Below, piece by piece: positions 25,565 to 37,500 of a stretch of DNA of 64,000 nt. Position 1 is the stretch's first letter; each line of letters starts with the position of its first letter. The position numbers and the translations under genes were made by a program. The stretch is from Motacilla alba alba (Eukaryota; Chordata; Aves; Passeriformes; Motacillidae). Location: contig NC_052046.1 in assembly GCF_015832195.1 (NCBI RefSeq), forward strand, positions 47,192,473 to 47,256,472, in the 5' to 3' direction. The notes under the pieces are model-generated. The model did not search any database, had not been told where the DNA came from, and was given only the letters and a program-made list of their open reading frames with translations.

Positions 25565-27874
25565 TTTATTTATCACCTATATAGCAAGAATTATATAACA
25601 TCCTTGACACGAGGGTTGGTGTGGGGTCAGTAACCATGTTTTCTCAAACCATTGTGTTCCTAAGGCCTATCTGCTCTACAATAGCAAGGAAGCTGCCATG
25701 TGCCACCACTCTGGCAACTAACACAAGTATACAAATATTTGAGCTTACAGTTTTAAAAGCCACAGCTTCAGGGGAGAACTTCCACAATACAGCCACAACA
25801 GCAATGTAAAATCTAAAAACCTAATCAAGCCATGGCAATGCAATGTCACCAGTTTTATTTCTCACAAACCTACAGATCCTGCAGGCTATATATACAATCC
25901 ATATAGTTATATCATGCTTACCTTGGTTTAGCTTTTTCTTCTTCTCTAAGTGCACTGCTTTTCAACATTTTTGGTAGAAATTATTTCATATTTACTATTC
26001 TCTTTCACAGTTATTTCATTCAAATACAATTCTTCTTTGTTCTTATATACTTTTCTACATTTACAGACTATTAATTCGTAAAAGATAATCACAATGCAAA
26101 CCTCTACATTTTAAAGGTTTTTGCTACATACAATACACAACTTACACACAATACATATTTGAGAAGAGTCTAATGCTGCTGCTTTAAATGATTAAGACCA
26201 GAGTAAAGCTAAGGATGAGCTCTTTCAGGCTGTGTATTAAAAAAGCCTCAACTGCTTCTGATTGTGCATAAGGCAAAGTGTATTTTGAGACATTAAACAC
26301 AAATCTTTGAAAGAGCCCAATAAAGTTAGATGTATACATTCTTACTGAGACAATGGGAACTTGTCCCAGAATTTCCCATCAAACTCCACAGAAGCCTCCA
26401 GCCATAAAGTACAATTGATGGAAGTACCACAGGCCACTTCCATGGGGACCTGAAACCAGATGTCTGTGAAGTCTTTACCACTCCAGGACTCAGGAAACCG
26501 CTTTGACACTCAACATCAACCTGTACTCAGGCTGGTAAGGCAGTGATGAACTATAAAGTTGTTGTCAGGTTTCTCTGGAATGGGCTCTCAAAAGGTCAGG
26601 GCTGCTGGGGCTCCAGGTCTTCCAAACTAAATAAACCTTCCTTCCAGATCCAATGCAGGGTTGGTTATAAATGGAGATACGCCCTTCAGCATGACCCTGC
26701 TGTACTGCATCTTCTCTCTTGCATCTGCAGAAGTGTCCAGAAACAGTAGAAGCATAGGATCCCACTGACAGAAAATGGGATATTGTCCCACTTGCAGAAC
26801 TTCCCAGGGAGAATTTCTAACACAATCCCACACTGCGGTAGGGCCTAGAAAGGAAAGAAAGAACTCCACAGGAACCCACTGTAGTTCACTGCTTTCTGAA
26901 ATGATACGTCTCTCTTTCAGAACTGAAGGATCTCAGCTTAGGTAGTGCATTCACAATGTACACAGGTTTATATAGGTTGGACATACATTTTAAAATATAT
27001 TGGAAATAGTAAGCAAAAATATATGCATTGAAACAGCACATACACTTGTTACACATGTATTGAGGGGGTCACATTTTAGCTACTTTAAATAGCAAATATA
27101 TATCCTCTCTCAACGGTTTACTACTGCTCACTTAAAATATGTTGTGAAATGCCACAGTGACAACTGTCATGTTGTCTTTCACTAAACATGAAAAGTCTGA
27201 ATAACAATGGAAAAATAAAAATACTGCATTGATATGACTTGTTAAAGTTTCTGACAGTTAAAAGCTACTACTTCATTTTAAATATCCCCATTGAAACGCA
27301 TCTATTTGTACAATTAGTCACACTGTATACTGCAATACAATGTTTAGCATGTTGTAAACTTTTACCAACCAATGACTTTTTAATGAGAAATTGTACAAAT
27401 ATACAGCTATTTATACCACATACTTATAAGGCCATTAAAACAACAGCAAGACACATATAGAGAACTATAATCACCAACTTATGGAATGAGTTCTTCTCCC
27501 AGCTGGCAATAATTGGGCTCATCTTACAATCGTCAGCAGTCTTTAGTGAATGCTGAAGTATCTAACAGGTTTTAGTGATGTCTTCCAAGACCACGAGGTG
27601 CCAAATGAAGCCTTAGCATGCAATGCCACTGTGGCACTTGATGTCCTTAGCTGTGCATGGACTCTGTCCTGGCTGCTGCGTAGCATAAAAGGCTTTTTCT
27701 GAATCAGGTGCATCACTGAATGAACACCCAAAGCAAATGATTGTTGATAAATAAGTTCTCAAAGTCAAATAAATGGTTAGTGTTTTCCCCTGTGACTGAA
27801 GTGCATGAATATTTAAACTACACTTGTAGCTTAAACCTAAAAACCACAGAAAAGTACTTCTTTTGAGTAGTCCC
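25565..27874 (-). other. S1PR3: S1PR3 3' UTR (probable)
   Basis: Continues from the S1PR3 stop with no splice signals and many AT-rich stretches. Minus-strand AATAAA hexamers lie at 25854-25859 and 25565-25570, giving a 3' UTR of about 2-2.3 kb, in keeping with the long 3' UTR known for this receptor. Open frames inside it are not supported. Confidence 0.5.
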
Positions 27875-29020
27875 TTACTTACAGAAGTTTCCATTGTGAA
27901 ATGAAGATTCATTTTTCTCAGCAATACATGAGGGAACATTTATTGGTGGGAAATCTTCTTTTGGCTTCTGGGTATTGCTGCTGCTGGATTTACTTCGACT
28001 GTGATCTGGAGTGGGTTGAATAGGCAAAGATCTGGCCACTTTGGATTTCACCAGGCAGCCACAAACAAGGCGGAAGAAAGCCCGACGCATTTCCTTACTG
28101 GCCAGGGTGTAGATGATGGGGTTCATTGCAGAATTGATGACTGCCAAAGCAATAAACCAGTGCGCTTTGTACAAGATGGAGCACTCCTTGACTCTGCAGG
28201 CCACATCGATGAGGAACAGGATGAACAGTGGAGACCAGCATGCAATGAAGACACTAACGACAATCACAACAGTCCTAAGGAGTGCCATGGACCGCTCCGA
28301 GTTATTGTGGTTGGTGACATTACGACTGCTGGACTTAACCAGTATGTAGATACGGGCATAAAGGATGACAATGGCGACCAAAATGGCTATGAAGATACTA
28401 ATGCAGAACACAACATAATTTTTGGAGTACAGAGGCAAAATTGTTGAGCAATCTGGTAAGTTGTTTATACAGTTCCAGCCAAGGATGGGGAGGGCACCCA
28501 AGGAAATTGAAATAAGCCAGCATGTACCAATGAGAAGGAACACTCTGTATTTTTTATTTGCGTCGTAAGGCCTCATTTTAATCATGGTCAAGTGCCGCTC
28601 AATAGCTATCGCTAGCAAGCTGAAAGTGGAAGCTCCCAGGGCAACAAACATGCTACCTTCCCTAATGAACCAGATTGTAGAGGACAAGCTCAGAGTTTTC
28701 TTCCCAGACATAAGAATGTTTACTTTGTAAACAATCCCAGCTAAAAGATCACAGAGAGCTAGATTGCCAATAAAGAAGTACATGCGGTTGTGAAATTTAT
28801 TGTTTTTCCATATGGCAATCAACACCATCAAGTTTTCCAGGACTATGAAACTACATAGGATCAGAAATGAAATAGTGGGCAGGTCTATTTTATCAGTTGC
28901 CTTTTCCCTTAAAATAAGCTTTCCTGTGTAATTATAATGCAGTACAATGAGAGAGTCCACCTCTTCATTTCCTTGAGGGCTGACATGAGCATCAGGTGAC
29001 ATGGTAACTGCTGCCATCAT
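27875..29020 (-). CDS. S1PR3: S1PR3, sphingosine-1-phosphate receptor 3 (class A GPCR)
   Basis: Plasma-membrane receptor for sphingosine-1-phosphate, known to couple to Gi, Gq and G12/13 in vascular and other cells. The 381-residue frame is in one exon, as in mammals (human 378). Seven hydrophobic segments are visible. N-Y-T at 30-32 is an N-glycosylation site. TM1 contains [14 protein letters not shown]. The lipid headgroup-binding pair Arg120-Glu121 is present (FIREGSM). The DRY position reads ERH at 141-143, typical of S1P receptors, and TM7 has NPIIY. A VCGC pair after TM7 suggests palmitoylation; the tail is Ser-rich. The frame stays open upstream to 29089, but that codon is GTG; the first in-frame ATG is at 29018-29020, directly followed by a second ATG with a good context (A at -3, G at +4). 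SPxR paralogues are excluded by the near-identity of the TM regions to S1PR3. Confidence 0.97.
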   Translation of the reverse strand: MMAAVTMSPDAHVSPQGNEEVDSLIVLHYNYTGKLILREKATDKIDLPTISFLILCSFIVLENLMVLIAIWKNNKFHNRMYFFIGNLALCDLLAGIVYKVNILMSGKKTLSLSSTIWFIREGSMFVALGASTFSLLAIAIERHLTMIKMRPYDANKKYRVFLLIGTCWLISISLGALPILGWNCINNLPDCSTILPLYSKNYVVFCISIFIAILVAIVILYARIYILVKSSSRNVTNHNNSERSMALLRTVVIVVSVFIACWSPLFILFLIDVACRVKECSILYKAHWFIALAVINSAMNPIIYTLASKEMRRAFFRLVCGCLVKSKVARSLPIQPTPDHSRSKSSSSNTQKPKEDFPPINVPSCIAEKNESSFHNGNFCK

Positions 29021-29204
29021 TTGTTTCCTGATGGATGCTGGATTTTTTTTCTTCAGTATCACAAGAATATAGTTCCAATAATTTTCCACAAGAGGGAGAT
29101 CAAGTCACGTTCCTTCCAATGCTCCTCTGGGTAGGCGTTGTGTCTATTCTCACCTCCAGCACATCTTGCAGATTAACTCAGGAGAGTGGCTCTCAAACCA
29201 GGCT
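29021..29204 (-). other. S1PR3: S1PR3 5' UTR portion of the coding exon
   Basis: A strong minus-strand acceptor (TTGATTTTATTTTCAG) ends at 29205, so the coding exon probably starts at 29204, leaving 184 nt of 5' UTR before the ATG. This fits the known S1PR3 structure of a non-coding first exon plus one large coding exon. No RNA evidence is available here. Confidence 0.6.
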
Positions 29205-30359
29205 CTGAAAATAAAATCAATAAATGCAACATAAATATCACTGTCTTCCCATGTCACCCAGTGCTTAAGCTGCAACATACATCCAGGAGCCAGGGGTGAG
29301 GGTCTGTGACTGACAGGGCACTATGGTCGAGCACTGCTGCATGCCTCTCACGGTAGCTGTAGGTAAGCTCAGACACAGCCTGGATGCAGAAATACAAGGG
29401 CAATGCCACTACAATGTCACAACTACTCAAAGGTGTTTTCCCCCTACAAAATTTCCATGCTGAAAAACACACAGAAGAGCCATGAGAAGGACTGGCAAAC
29501 AGACCCAGTAAGCCGTAGTGTGCACAGTAAGTAGCTCACTTCCTCTCAAAAAGACCTAAGTGTACATTGCACTACCAAAAGACCACCCAGCCATCAGCAG
29601 GGCAAACTCTATGCTTTTAAAGCTTGTTCTTGTTTGCCATGCAGACTCAAGGTAGGAAGGATCTTGAGAAAGACAGCGTCAAGTCTTGATGACCGTGTGC
29701 ATGTTGCCAGCACTTAAAATAACTTCCCCAGTTTATGGTATAAATTTCTGCTGTTTACAATAGAGAAGATGCACTGAAAGCCAGTCATCCTAAAGCCAAC
29801 CTCCCACTCAAATTAGTTGGATTTTTGCTACCTTTTTAAAAATAAACACAGCAAATCATATTTTTATAAATGTTGTTTTTCTTTATAGCTAACTTTAGTG
29901 GTTTTTTTCCCTTTGTGTAGATATGCAGGACATATCTTTAATGTACTTGGGTTTTTTTAAAAGTAAAAAACAGTTACACTAAATTTGTCTTTCTCAGAAA
30001 TTCTGATTTTCTTGGTTCACAATCAGTGCTCATGCCCCAAATGTATGCACTGAAGATGAGCAAATGGCCAAGTTTTTACTTTTCTAAGAAAACAAACATG
30101 GAGATGGATGGAGATGAGGACAGAAGAGGACAGAAGGACAGAACTTGTTTCATGTGAACAAAATTTGTAACTTTTTTTTTTTTTTTTAGGAAAGTTAAGA
30201 AAATCATTGTACTGGATGGAAGGACACTTCTCATGGGCCCAAAATTAAATTTAGGGAACTTTTTAAGAGCTGGAGCTCCTGACCATAGCATCATTTATTT
30301 ACTCAAGAGTCATGAACATTTTCCAAACACATTAAAGACACTTTCAAAGGAGGTATCAA

Positions 30360-30437
30360 GGTAAGGAGGGATGGAAAAATATGATCTTTAAGGTCTCTTC
30401 CAACTCAATCCATTCTCTGATTTTATGATTCTGCATA
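30360..30437 (+). mobile_element. CR1 3' tail fragment
   Basis: Short stretch with GATCTTTAAGGTCTCTTCCA followed by a degenerate ATTCTCTGATTTTATGATTCTG octamer-like end, which is the typical avian CR1 3' terminus in plus orientation. Only the last part of the element is recognisable; the left limit is approximate. Confidence 0.75.
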
Positions 30438-33246
30438 CAGGTTTCTGAAGATCAGAAACATGTTTGAGCCACTGCTGACCCAACAGACTGTTCTGGACAC
30501 TTGAGAAGTCAGAGATGCATTTTCAAGTGCCTTCTAAGGATGAGGGGAGGAGCAAACCACATGCGAGATGAAAGTAAAGGTATCTAAATGGTGACCCACA
30601 CCCTATTTACCCACCTTTCTTTTTCCTTGATTCCCTCCTTCAGAAAAAAAGTTATCTGATAAAAGCCTAGAGTGAACTGACTTGAATTCTTTAGTACATT
30701 CAGGATGTTCTAAAATTGCCTTCTGAGAAAATAATTTGGTCTTTTCCCACTGTTATTTCCCCATTTTAGTTCATAGGTCCAAATTGCTACAATTGAAGAG
30801 GCTCAGAGGAAAAGACATCCAAGAAACACAGCAGCTGCTTGGTGTCGTGGTCCTTTTCTACTCTGAAGATGATAGCAACCACCTCATTTCTTTCCCATGA
30901 GCTCTTGAGCTGTTAAATTCTTTTCTGAAGCATGGTAACAGTGAAGCTCTCAACAGAAAAACTTCACCTCAGCTAAGGTTCAGTGTAATTGTAATTCAGT
31001 TACAATCTGTGCACTGTTAACACATTAACTGTCACAGCCTTTCATTGTATTGGCTTATAACAAAATCCCACTGTGTCCATAAGAATTGCAACTGCTTTCC
31101 ACTGTAAAATAAACAATTACATTTGACTAGAAAAGTATCTGTTAATAATACTTCAACCAGCAATACTCACCAGACTGGCTGATGACTGCCTGGGAGAATA
31201 ATATTCCTATCATTTAAGAGCACCACATGCAACAAAAGAAATATTTCTTTAAGACATTTTCAAGTGAGTTATCACACTTGTCTATCAAAGTGCAAATACA
31301 TTTCTTTCTGTGAAGAAAATTATATGCCAGACCTACGAGTTTATCAGCCACAACTCAGCAGATGTAAAGTGTCATGACTGTACTAAAGGTAATGGCACTA
31401 TACCAGTTCCCCTGGCTGAAAGCAAGGATGATGCACTCAATCAGCAGAAATCGTACAGCCTCTGCCACTGTTAGTGATTACTTTTCTTAAAATTGTTGTA
31501 GCAAACTTAGTATCACTAAATTAAATCTTTGCCTCTGACAAGCTAGTAAGAAGACAAGGAAAGTTGTAACTTTATTATTTACCAGGACTCTCACTGACAG
31601 AGTACCACACACAAGACATTTGAAAGTTAATATAAATAATGTAATAAATTAGAATTTATTTCCAAGTAATATTCAGCCATAGTCTTCTTTGTTTACCTCC
31701 TGCTTTGTAGCCAGTAATTCAGAAAGCACATTCTTTCTTTAACAATTAGAAAAATTAATGCTGGATATGCATTATAATAACAAAAAAGTGACAAGGCAGG
31801 TTCAGGATAACATGTGTCACTGCTTTGTGACAGCTCAACGATTTACTCCTCAAAACAAGTTTGCCCCAGTCACATACTAGTTACAAAGTATGGACCTCAG
31901 TTCAAAATATTTAAAAAACAACCTGAAGAACCTGTCTGTGGCATGTTGCTTGCCCAGCACTGCCATGGTTAGGCACCTCAGCATCCCAGACTCTTGAAAC
32001 CACTGGAAATGAGTTTTATTTCCTCTAAAGAAAAGCAGAGAATCCCTATTTCTACAGCAGCAGGTACCACTAGAAGGTTAAACCTCTTTGCAGTGCAGGG
32101 GCAATCTGACTGTACTTCCTCATGGATGTGCTGGCTAAAACAGCAATCGCTAAATTACCAAATTAAGGCAGTGGTACAATGTCAAGAACTACGGTCATGC
32201 TCAGGACAATTCAGTTGCCTTCTCCAGCTATTTGGCTGACCTTTGTTGTCCCAGCTCCGAGGATGGAGAGAGAAGCTGGGGTCCAAGCTGTGAGCACCAA
32301 GATATCCCCCCTTCTGTGCAATCTCCTCACCCACTCTTCATGCTTTGGAGTTTAACCACTGGAGAGAGGTTAATGTGGACTCCTGCAGAGGTCAAGGATC
32401 CCGGCAGGGTTAAGCACCCTTTCAAATTAGAGCAGGGGCTCTTTAACATGGATCACATCACTGGTGGATAGGGTCCACCAGCGTCTGTATGGTCCCTCTG
32501 CCCAACACACCATGAAAGAAGCAATGCTGTGTGGAAGGCCACAACCTCTTGACTTGCTCTATGGCAAGACACAACTCCTCTGTCTTCTCCAACTGAACCC
32601 CAAAGTGCTGCAGGTGGAAAGTCAGGGTCAAACCACTCACTGGCTCCCCTGGCCTGAAATTTTTCTCTGGGAACACTGGGAACACTAATTCCCAGTGCCA
32701 GAAGGCAACAGGAAACCTGTAGTAAAGGGGATGCTAAAATCCTTCAGCAACCATCTCCCTCCCATACATCTCGACTCTCTCTTTCCAGTGGGCTCTTTGG
32801 TCATGAGTCCTACAGGGAGCTGAGGGCTTTTACCCTCTCAAAAGTCACTGGGCACTTTATATCTAGAAGAAATAAGAAATTTCTGTATTTAAAGGCTGAA
32901 CCAAACTGCTGTCAATTTTCCTGAAGTCAAAGCAGCAAGTGAGAATAAAGTGAGCACAGAACTTGACCTTCTGCTACATACTTTTGCCCGCAGAAGAACA
33001 TATGATACCACGCATTCAGCAGACTTGTAATTTGGAATCATATTTTCCTGTTTTCCAAACAGCCACAAACAGACTTGACCAAAGAAACCTGATGCCCCTT
33101 TACCACCACCACCATCCGAGCTGCAGTTCTCCCTCCGCTTGCATGTACAGCACCACATTTTGGCCAAAAGACAGAATTTTAAAAACAGCAAAGGGAAAGA
33201 CAAGAATGCAAATCTGAAGCCAAACCCTTTTATATTTTATGTATCT

Positions 33247-33280
33247 GTAAAGCCTTTCCAAATGTAAAGCCTTTCCAAAT
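33247..33280. repeat. 17-bp tandem duplication
   Basis: GTAAAGCCTTTCCAAAT occurs twice without interruption, at 33247-33263 and 33264-33280. Confidence 0.9.
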
Positions 33281-33749
33281 TTATCAGACACCCTTACCCT
33301 GGTAGTCTCATTAACAGAAAGGACATTCGAGAAGAGCAGTACATTTCAATACACATTTCCACTGAAATTAAGCTGTGCTAGTTGCAGATGAAGTTTAAAC
33401 AACAAACATCTGCTACAGAAAAATGTCTTAGAGAACTCAAATAAACTTATAAAGATATTTTCTTAAGTGAATGTGCTGGCAATTTACAGTCTCAGAAAAA
33501 CAAATAGTTACTTTTCTTGGCTTCTGGCTTTTAGACATCAGTTTGAATTTTGTAACACCGAGTAGCACATATGTACACCTCACAGGGGAGCTCCCGTGTG
33601 GTTCAACTCGTGATCGTTAAAGGGAAGGCATTTTGAGTTCCTCCTCCCTTCCCCAGCGCTCCCGACCCATTCCCTCCACTCCAAACTTCAGTAACTGTCC
33701 TCGAATTTCCATTAGCCCTGCGGCCTGAGCCTTCTGGGGTGACAAACGT

Positions 33750-34560
33750 CTCGTTTAAGTTACCCGACGTGTCCGCCGCGTGATGGTCTCACACGGAGAA
33801 CATCGTTCTGCCCACGGGGCGTGAGGATCCCTAGACCAGGGGTTCCCACGCGGCTCGATGCCGCTCCGCGCCAGCCACCTCTCCTTTGTGCCACACTCCG
33901 AGCGGTGACTTCCCGCTCCGACAGGCGGAGCGGCACCGCACCTCGGCCGCGCCGCCGGCCGTGCGGGCAGCGGCGGGCGCATCCCGGGCAGGGGGCAGGG
34001 GCACGGGCAGGCAGGGCGCGGGAGCACAGGTACCTGCTGCGTCCGCGCCGCGTCCCACGGCGCTCGGCCCCGCCGCATCCGACCTCGCCGCCTGCGCGGC
34101 GCCGCTCGGGCCCCGGGGCTGCGCTGGGCAGGACCGGGCCGGGCCGGGCGGGGCTGGGATCGCCCCGGCCCTGCCCCGCCGCCGCCGCCAATCCCCGCGG
34201 CTCCGCACTCCCCGCCGCTGCCCGCAGCCGCCTCGCCCGGATACCCCCGACCGACCTCCCGACCGCCCCTCCGGGCTCTTCTCGGTCCCCGCGTCTGCCT
34301 GCCCTCGTCTCCTGCCTCTGGCACGCTGCTCCCGCGCCGCCGTCGCTGCCGGACAAGCTCCGCTCCCCGCTCCGGCGGCCTCTGCCTGCCCCCGTCCCGT
34401 CCCGCCACGCCTCACTCCGCCCCTTGGCCGCTCACCGTGCCCCGTGCCCGGGGAAGCGGCGGCCCAGGGCTGGATGCTGCTGGCAGGGCACGGCCGCGGG
34501 GGTACCAGCGCGTTTAATGCTTAAACGGCGTTTTGGGCAGCCGGCGTGAAAATGTGAGGC
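33750..34560. promoter_or_regulatory. S1PR3: CpG island, probable S1PR3 promoter and first exon
   Basis: A sharply bounded GC-rich block dense in CpG, unlike the AT-rich flanks. It lies upstream of S1PR3 on the gene's own strand. On the minus strand a TATAAATA motif (34580-34587) precedes it at a distance that would place a start near 34550. A minus-strand donor GCAGCAG|GTACCTG ends a possible non-coding exon at 34034. Long open frames on both strands here (up to 242 codons) are the usual product of GC-rich sequence and are not called as genes. Confidence 0.75.
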
Positions 34561-34579
34561 GGCAGAGCCCACCGCCGAG

Positions 34580-34587
34580 TATTTATA
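34580..34587 (-). promoter_or_regulatory. S1PR3: TATA-like box for minus-strand transcription
   Basis: Plus-strand TATTTATA reads TATAAATA on the minus strand and sits about 20-30 bases before the CpG-rich block, in the position expected for the S1PR3 promoter. Confidence 0.4.
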
Positions 34588-37500
34588 ACGTCCAGAAGAA
34601 TGCGAGGTGGAGGGTCACTCGGGTCGGGCGACTAGAATGTTCAAGTGAGATTGTACGTATTCTACCTCTGCTCCTCTGTTTCACTGTGTCCAGTAATGCA
34701 ACCTTCAGAGCGCTTGAGTCGAGAGGCACAGGGTATTCATTCAGAATAACATAACAGAAAAACATAACATTCAGAAATTCTCGGCAAAAGTACTTTGTCG
34801 GTTTGACCCAGAAATGTCGATTACAGCACGCTCCTGGAAAGGTACCTCTTGACAGAGTTATTGAGTGAATAATAGCAACCCAAGGACAGCGACAGGCACG
34901 TGGATTGTGCCAGTGATGGGAGCAGCACTTTGAAAAAGAAGTTGGAACCGGATCCCACAAGTGTCTTATTTAAATTTACTTGTAAGATGCTTGTGGGTAC
35001 AGCAAATCTTTCTGTCAGAAGTGTGTGTGATAAGCTGGCAAACAGAAGCACTACAGCAACCTTGCTAAGCAGAGGCAGACGTGTAGGGTTGCCTATCGTC
35101 TCGCAGCAGTCAGTGTTTTTCTTGGGAGCCTCCTGTCTGGACCTGAGCATCATCACACTTGGAGTCATGCCATGGGCCCGGCTGTTGGGTTGCCTGCACT
35201 GCTGTACGGCAGGGACGAAAAGTCCTGGAGAAAAGCAGAACTAGGCTTTTTATAGCCATAAGTTTAAACTGATGGAGCAAATGGTTGTTTCTGTCACTGC
35301 TTTTTATTTCCTGAGGGGGAGTAATAGAACTTTTCTGGTTTAGGACTTTGGTAGGAAATAAGGACTACACTGAGCAAAATGGAGGTAAAATTGCTTCCAA
35401 GCTGATGGACACAATGGATATGGCCTCACTTAGCTGTGGATAGGACTACAGTGCAATCTGTAGTGGTCTTAGCCTTACCTCCTGACCTCCCGTTTTGTGT
35501 GCTGTGTGAAAGCTTCTCTCTTCTGCAGAACAGAAGTAGAAAACTCTTTCCATGTCCCGTAAAGGTACTCACCACTTTTTGTCAAAGGGGACCTCAGGCC
35601 TGTGAATTACTACTCTCTCATTGCTCAGCAAATCCTTGTTCTACAGATTCCCTGAAAACCAGCCCAGGAAGCTCTGTAGTCCACTTGGCAGCCACTTGCT
35701 GCACACCAGCAAGATCCTGTTCATATAACATAGTGGATGTAAGTAGCCCCTATCCTGGCTCTGTGTTCTGCTGTTATTCCTTGTTATTTCCCCCTCTCTC
35801 CTTGTTTTTCCTTTACTACCTTTTGGTTACTTAGAGAGGGGAGCCAGAAGAAATACTCACTCTTACCAAACTGTCATGGATGAGGGCACAAGGTATTGCC
35901 ACCACAAATATTTTTTGGCAATTGTTCCAGGAGGTGGCAAACTGTGTCCTGCTGCCCATAATGGTTTTAAATTGCCTTCAGTTGGGTTTACCACCTCCAG
36001 CAACCCACAGGAGCAGCTAGCAACAAGGCTCCACTACAGTACAAGGGAAGTGGTGTATGATGTTATTTCTGACTGAGACTTCTCATGGTGTCTGACGTGG
36101 TGGTGTCTGAAACCACCTTGGCAGCAAAGCACTGTGAGCAATGCAGTCCCACCAAGTGAGAACAGCAATCTCATGCCCCAGCTTTCCTATCCATCACGGA
36201 AAACTGACTTCACACACAGCTGTGCTGCAGGGGTGTCTGGCTCATCAGCAGGCAGTGGTTTCTCGCAGATGCCTCTTGACCCCTGTGGTTGCAGTGGCTG
36301 CTGATGTCATTGAAGGAGGTAGGTGGCAGGATATTGAAGGGCAAGCTGGAGAAGCTACCCAGGAACAGAGGGCAATAGAGAGTCCCTGTTCAGAGGCTGC
36401 AGGAGATTTCCTGGTGTGGCATCTCAGGCCAAAGCAAGAGTTGGCAAAAACCTTCTGAGAGCTCAGCCTCTTTGGCAATAGCTGATACAACCCCCCAGTT
36501 CAATTCCAAATGTCATGCAACAGCCAGTGAGGCACCCATGGAGAGCTTTCCACAACGATCTCAACCTTAAAACAAATTACTTTTTGTGGGGTAGAGAGAT
36601 TAATGACTAAGAAAGACTTAGAAAGAGAAGGCCAGGAGCAGTGATGAATTTTCATAGCAACAGGAGGTTAACAGCTCAGTTTTCTGAGGATGATAAGTCC
36701 TTTCTGCCCTGGAAATTTCTGAGTGATTGGGCAAACAGGATTAATAACAGGAAAACACTATTTACTAATGTTATTGGGAGTATTTGACAGTGAAACTAAA
36801 ACTGAAAATGAGATATTTCCAAGACCTGGAGGTCCTGGGTGACCTACTGATAAAATGCAGTATTCATTTTTCTGCTGCTAACCAAAGAAAACCAACTCTA
36901 GTAATACATGTACAAATTCATGTGGAGTGTTTATACTCAGAAGAGAGGTCTTCGTGGATTGTCCTTAAAAACCAACTGACATTCATTAACTGTCAAAGGG
37001 AAACTGAATTCTTGGAATGAGTAAGAAAGGAAAGAAGAACAAATTGGAAAACATGGTTGAGCTCTTCTGTGAGCTTGACACCTTGAGTACCATGAGTGTC
37101 TATGGTTACTTCATCTCCTGTTTTGTAAAACACAAAAAAGGGAAAAAAGGCAATGGAATATTTAGAAAAGTTATCTGTGCAGGGAAAATCCAGGTTGGCT
37201 CCGGCTAATCAATGGCCAAAAAAAAAGATGGAAAACCACAAGATAGGGTACTTTAAAACACAACACAAGGACACAAATTTCTAACAACGTACCATTGGAA
37301 ACCAATAAACATGAGAGAAAAAGTGGTTAAACAAATTGATGAAACCACTTGGAGTAAAGGACTGCCCATAAGTAAAGGGCTGCCAATACGGTTAAGTACA
37401 GTCAGAAGGTAGTGCCGGGCAGTGGATTTGCTTTTCTGTCGTGGGTTTTACGTGGAGAATAACTGATTAAAGAAAGGGTAATTTTTTTCCGAATGCATTA

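Larger units (their letters stand above)
29205..34033 (-). other. Probable S1PR3 first intron
   Basis: About 4.8 kb between the CpG-island exon and the coding exon, inferred from splice motifs. It holds a short CR1 tail (30360-30437) and a 17-bp tandem duplication (33247-33280). Open frames on both strands around 32230-32690 look partly protein-like but match no family that I recognise. Confidence 0.5.

Noticed and set aside
28001..28447. 148-codon plus-strand frame
   Set aside because: Antisense shadow of the S1PR3 coding sequence.
32229..32690. Overlapping protein-like frames in the S1PR3 intron
   Set aside because: Both strands are open, no family recognised, and no splice or start support; could be an old repeat but this cannot be shown.
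33755..34549. Long overlapping open frames on both strands (up to 242 codons)
   Set aside because: They lie in the CpG island, where GC-rich sequence lacks stop codons; composition is Pro/Arg/Ala-rich in every frame and no family is recognised.
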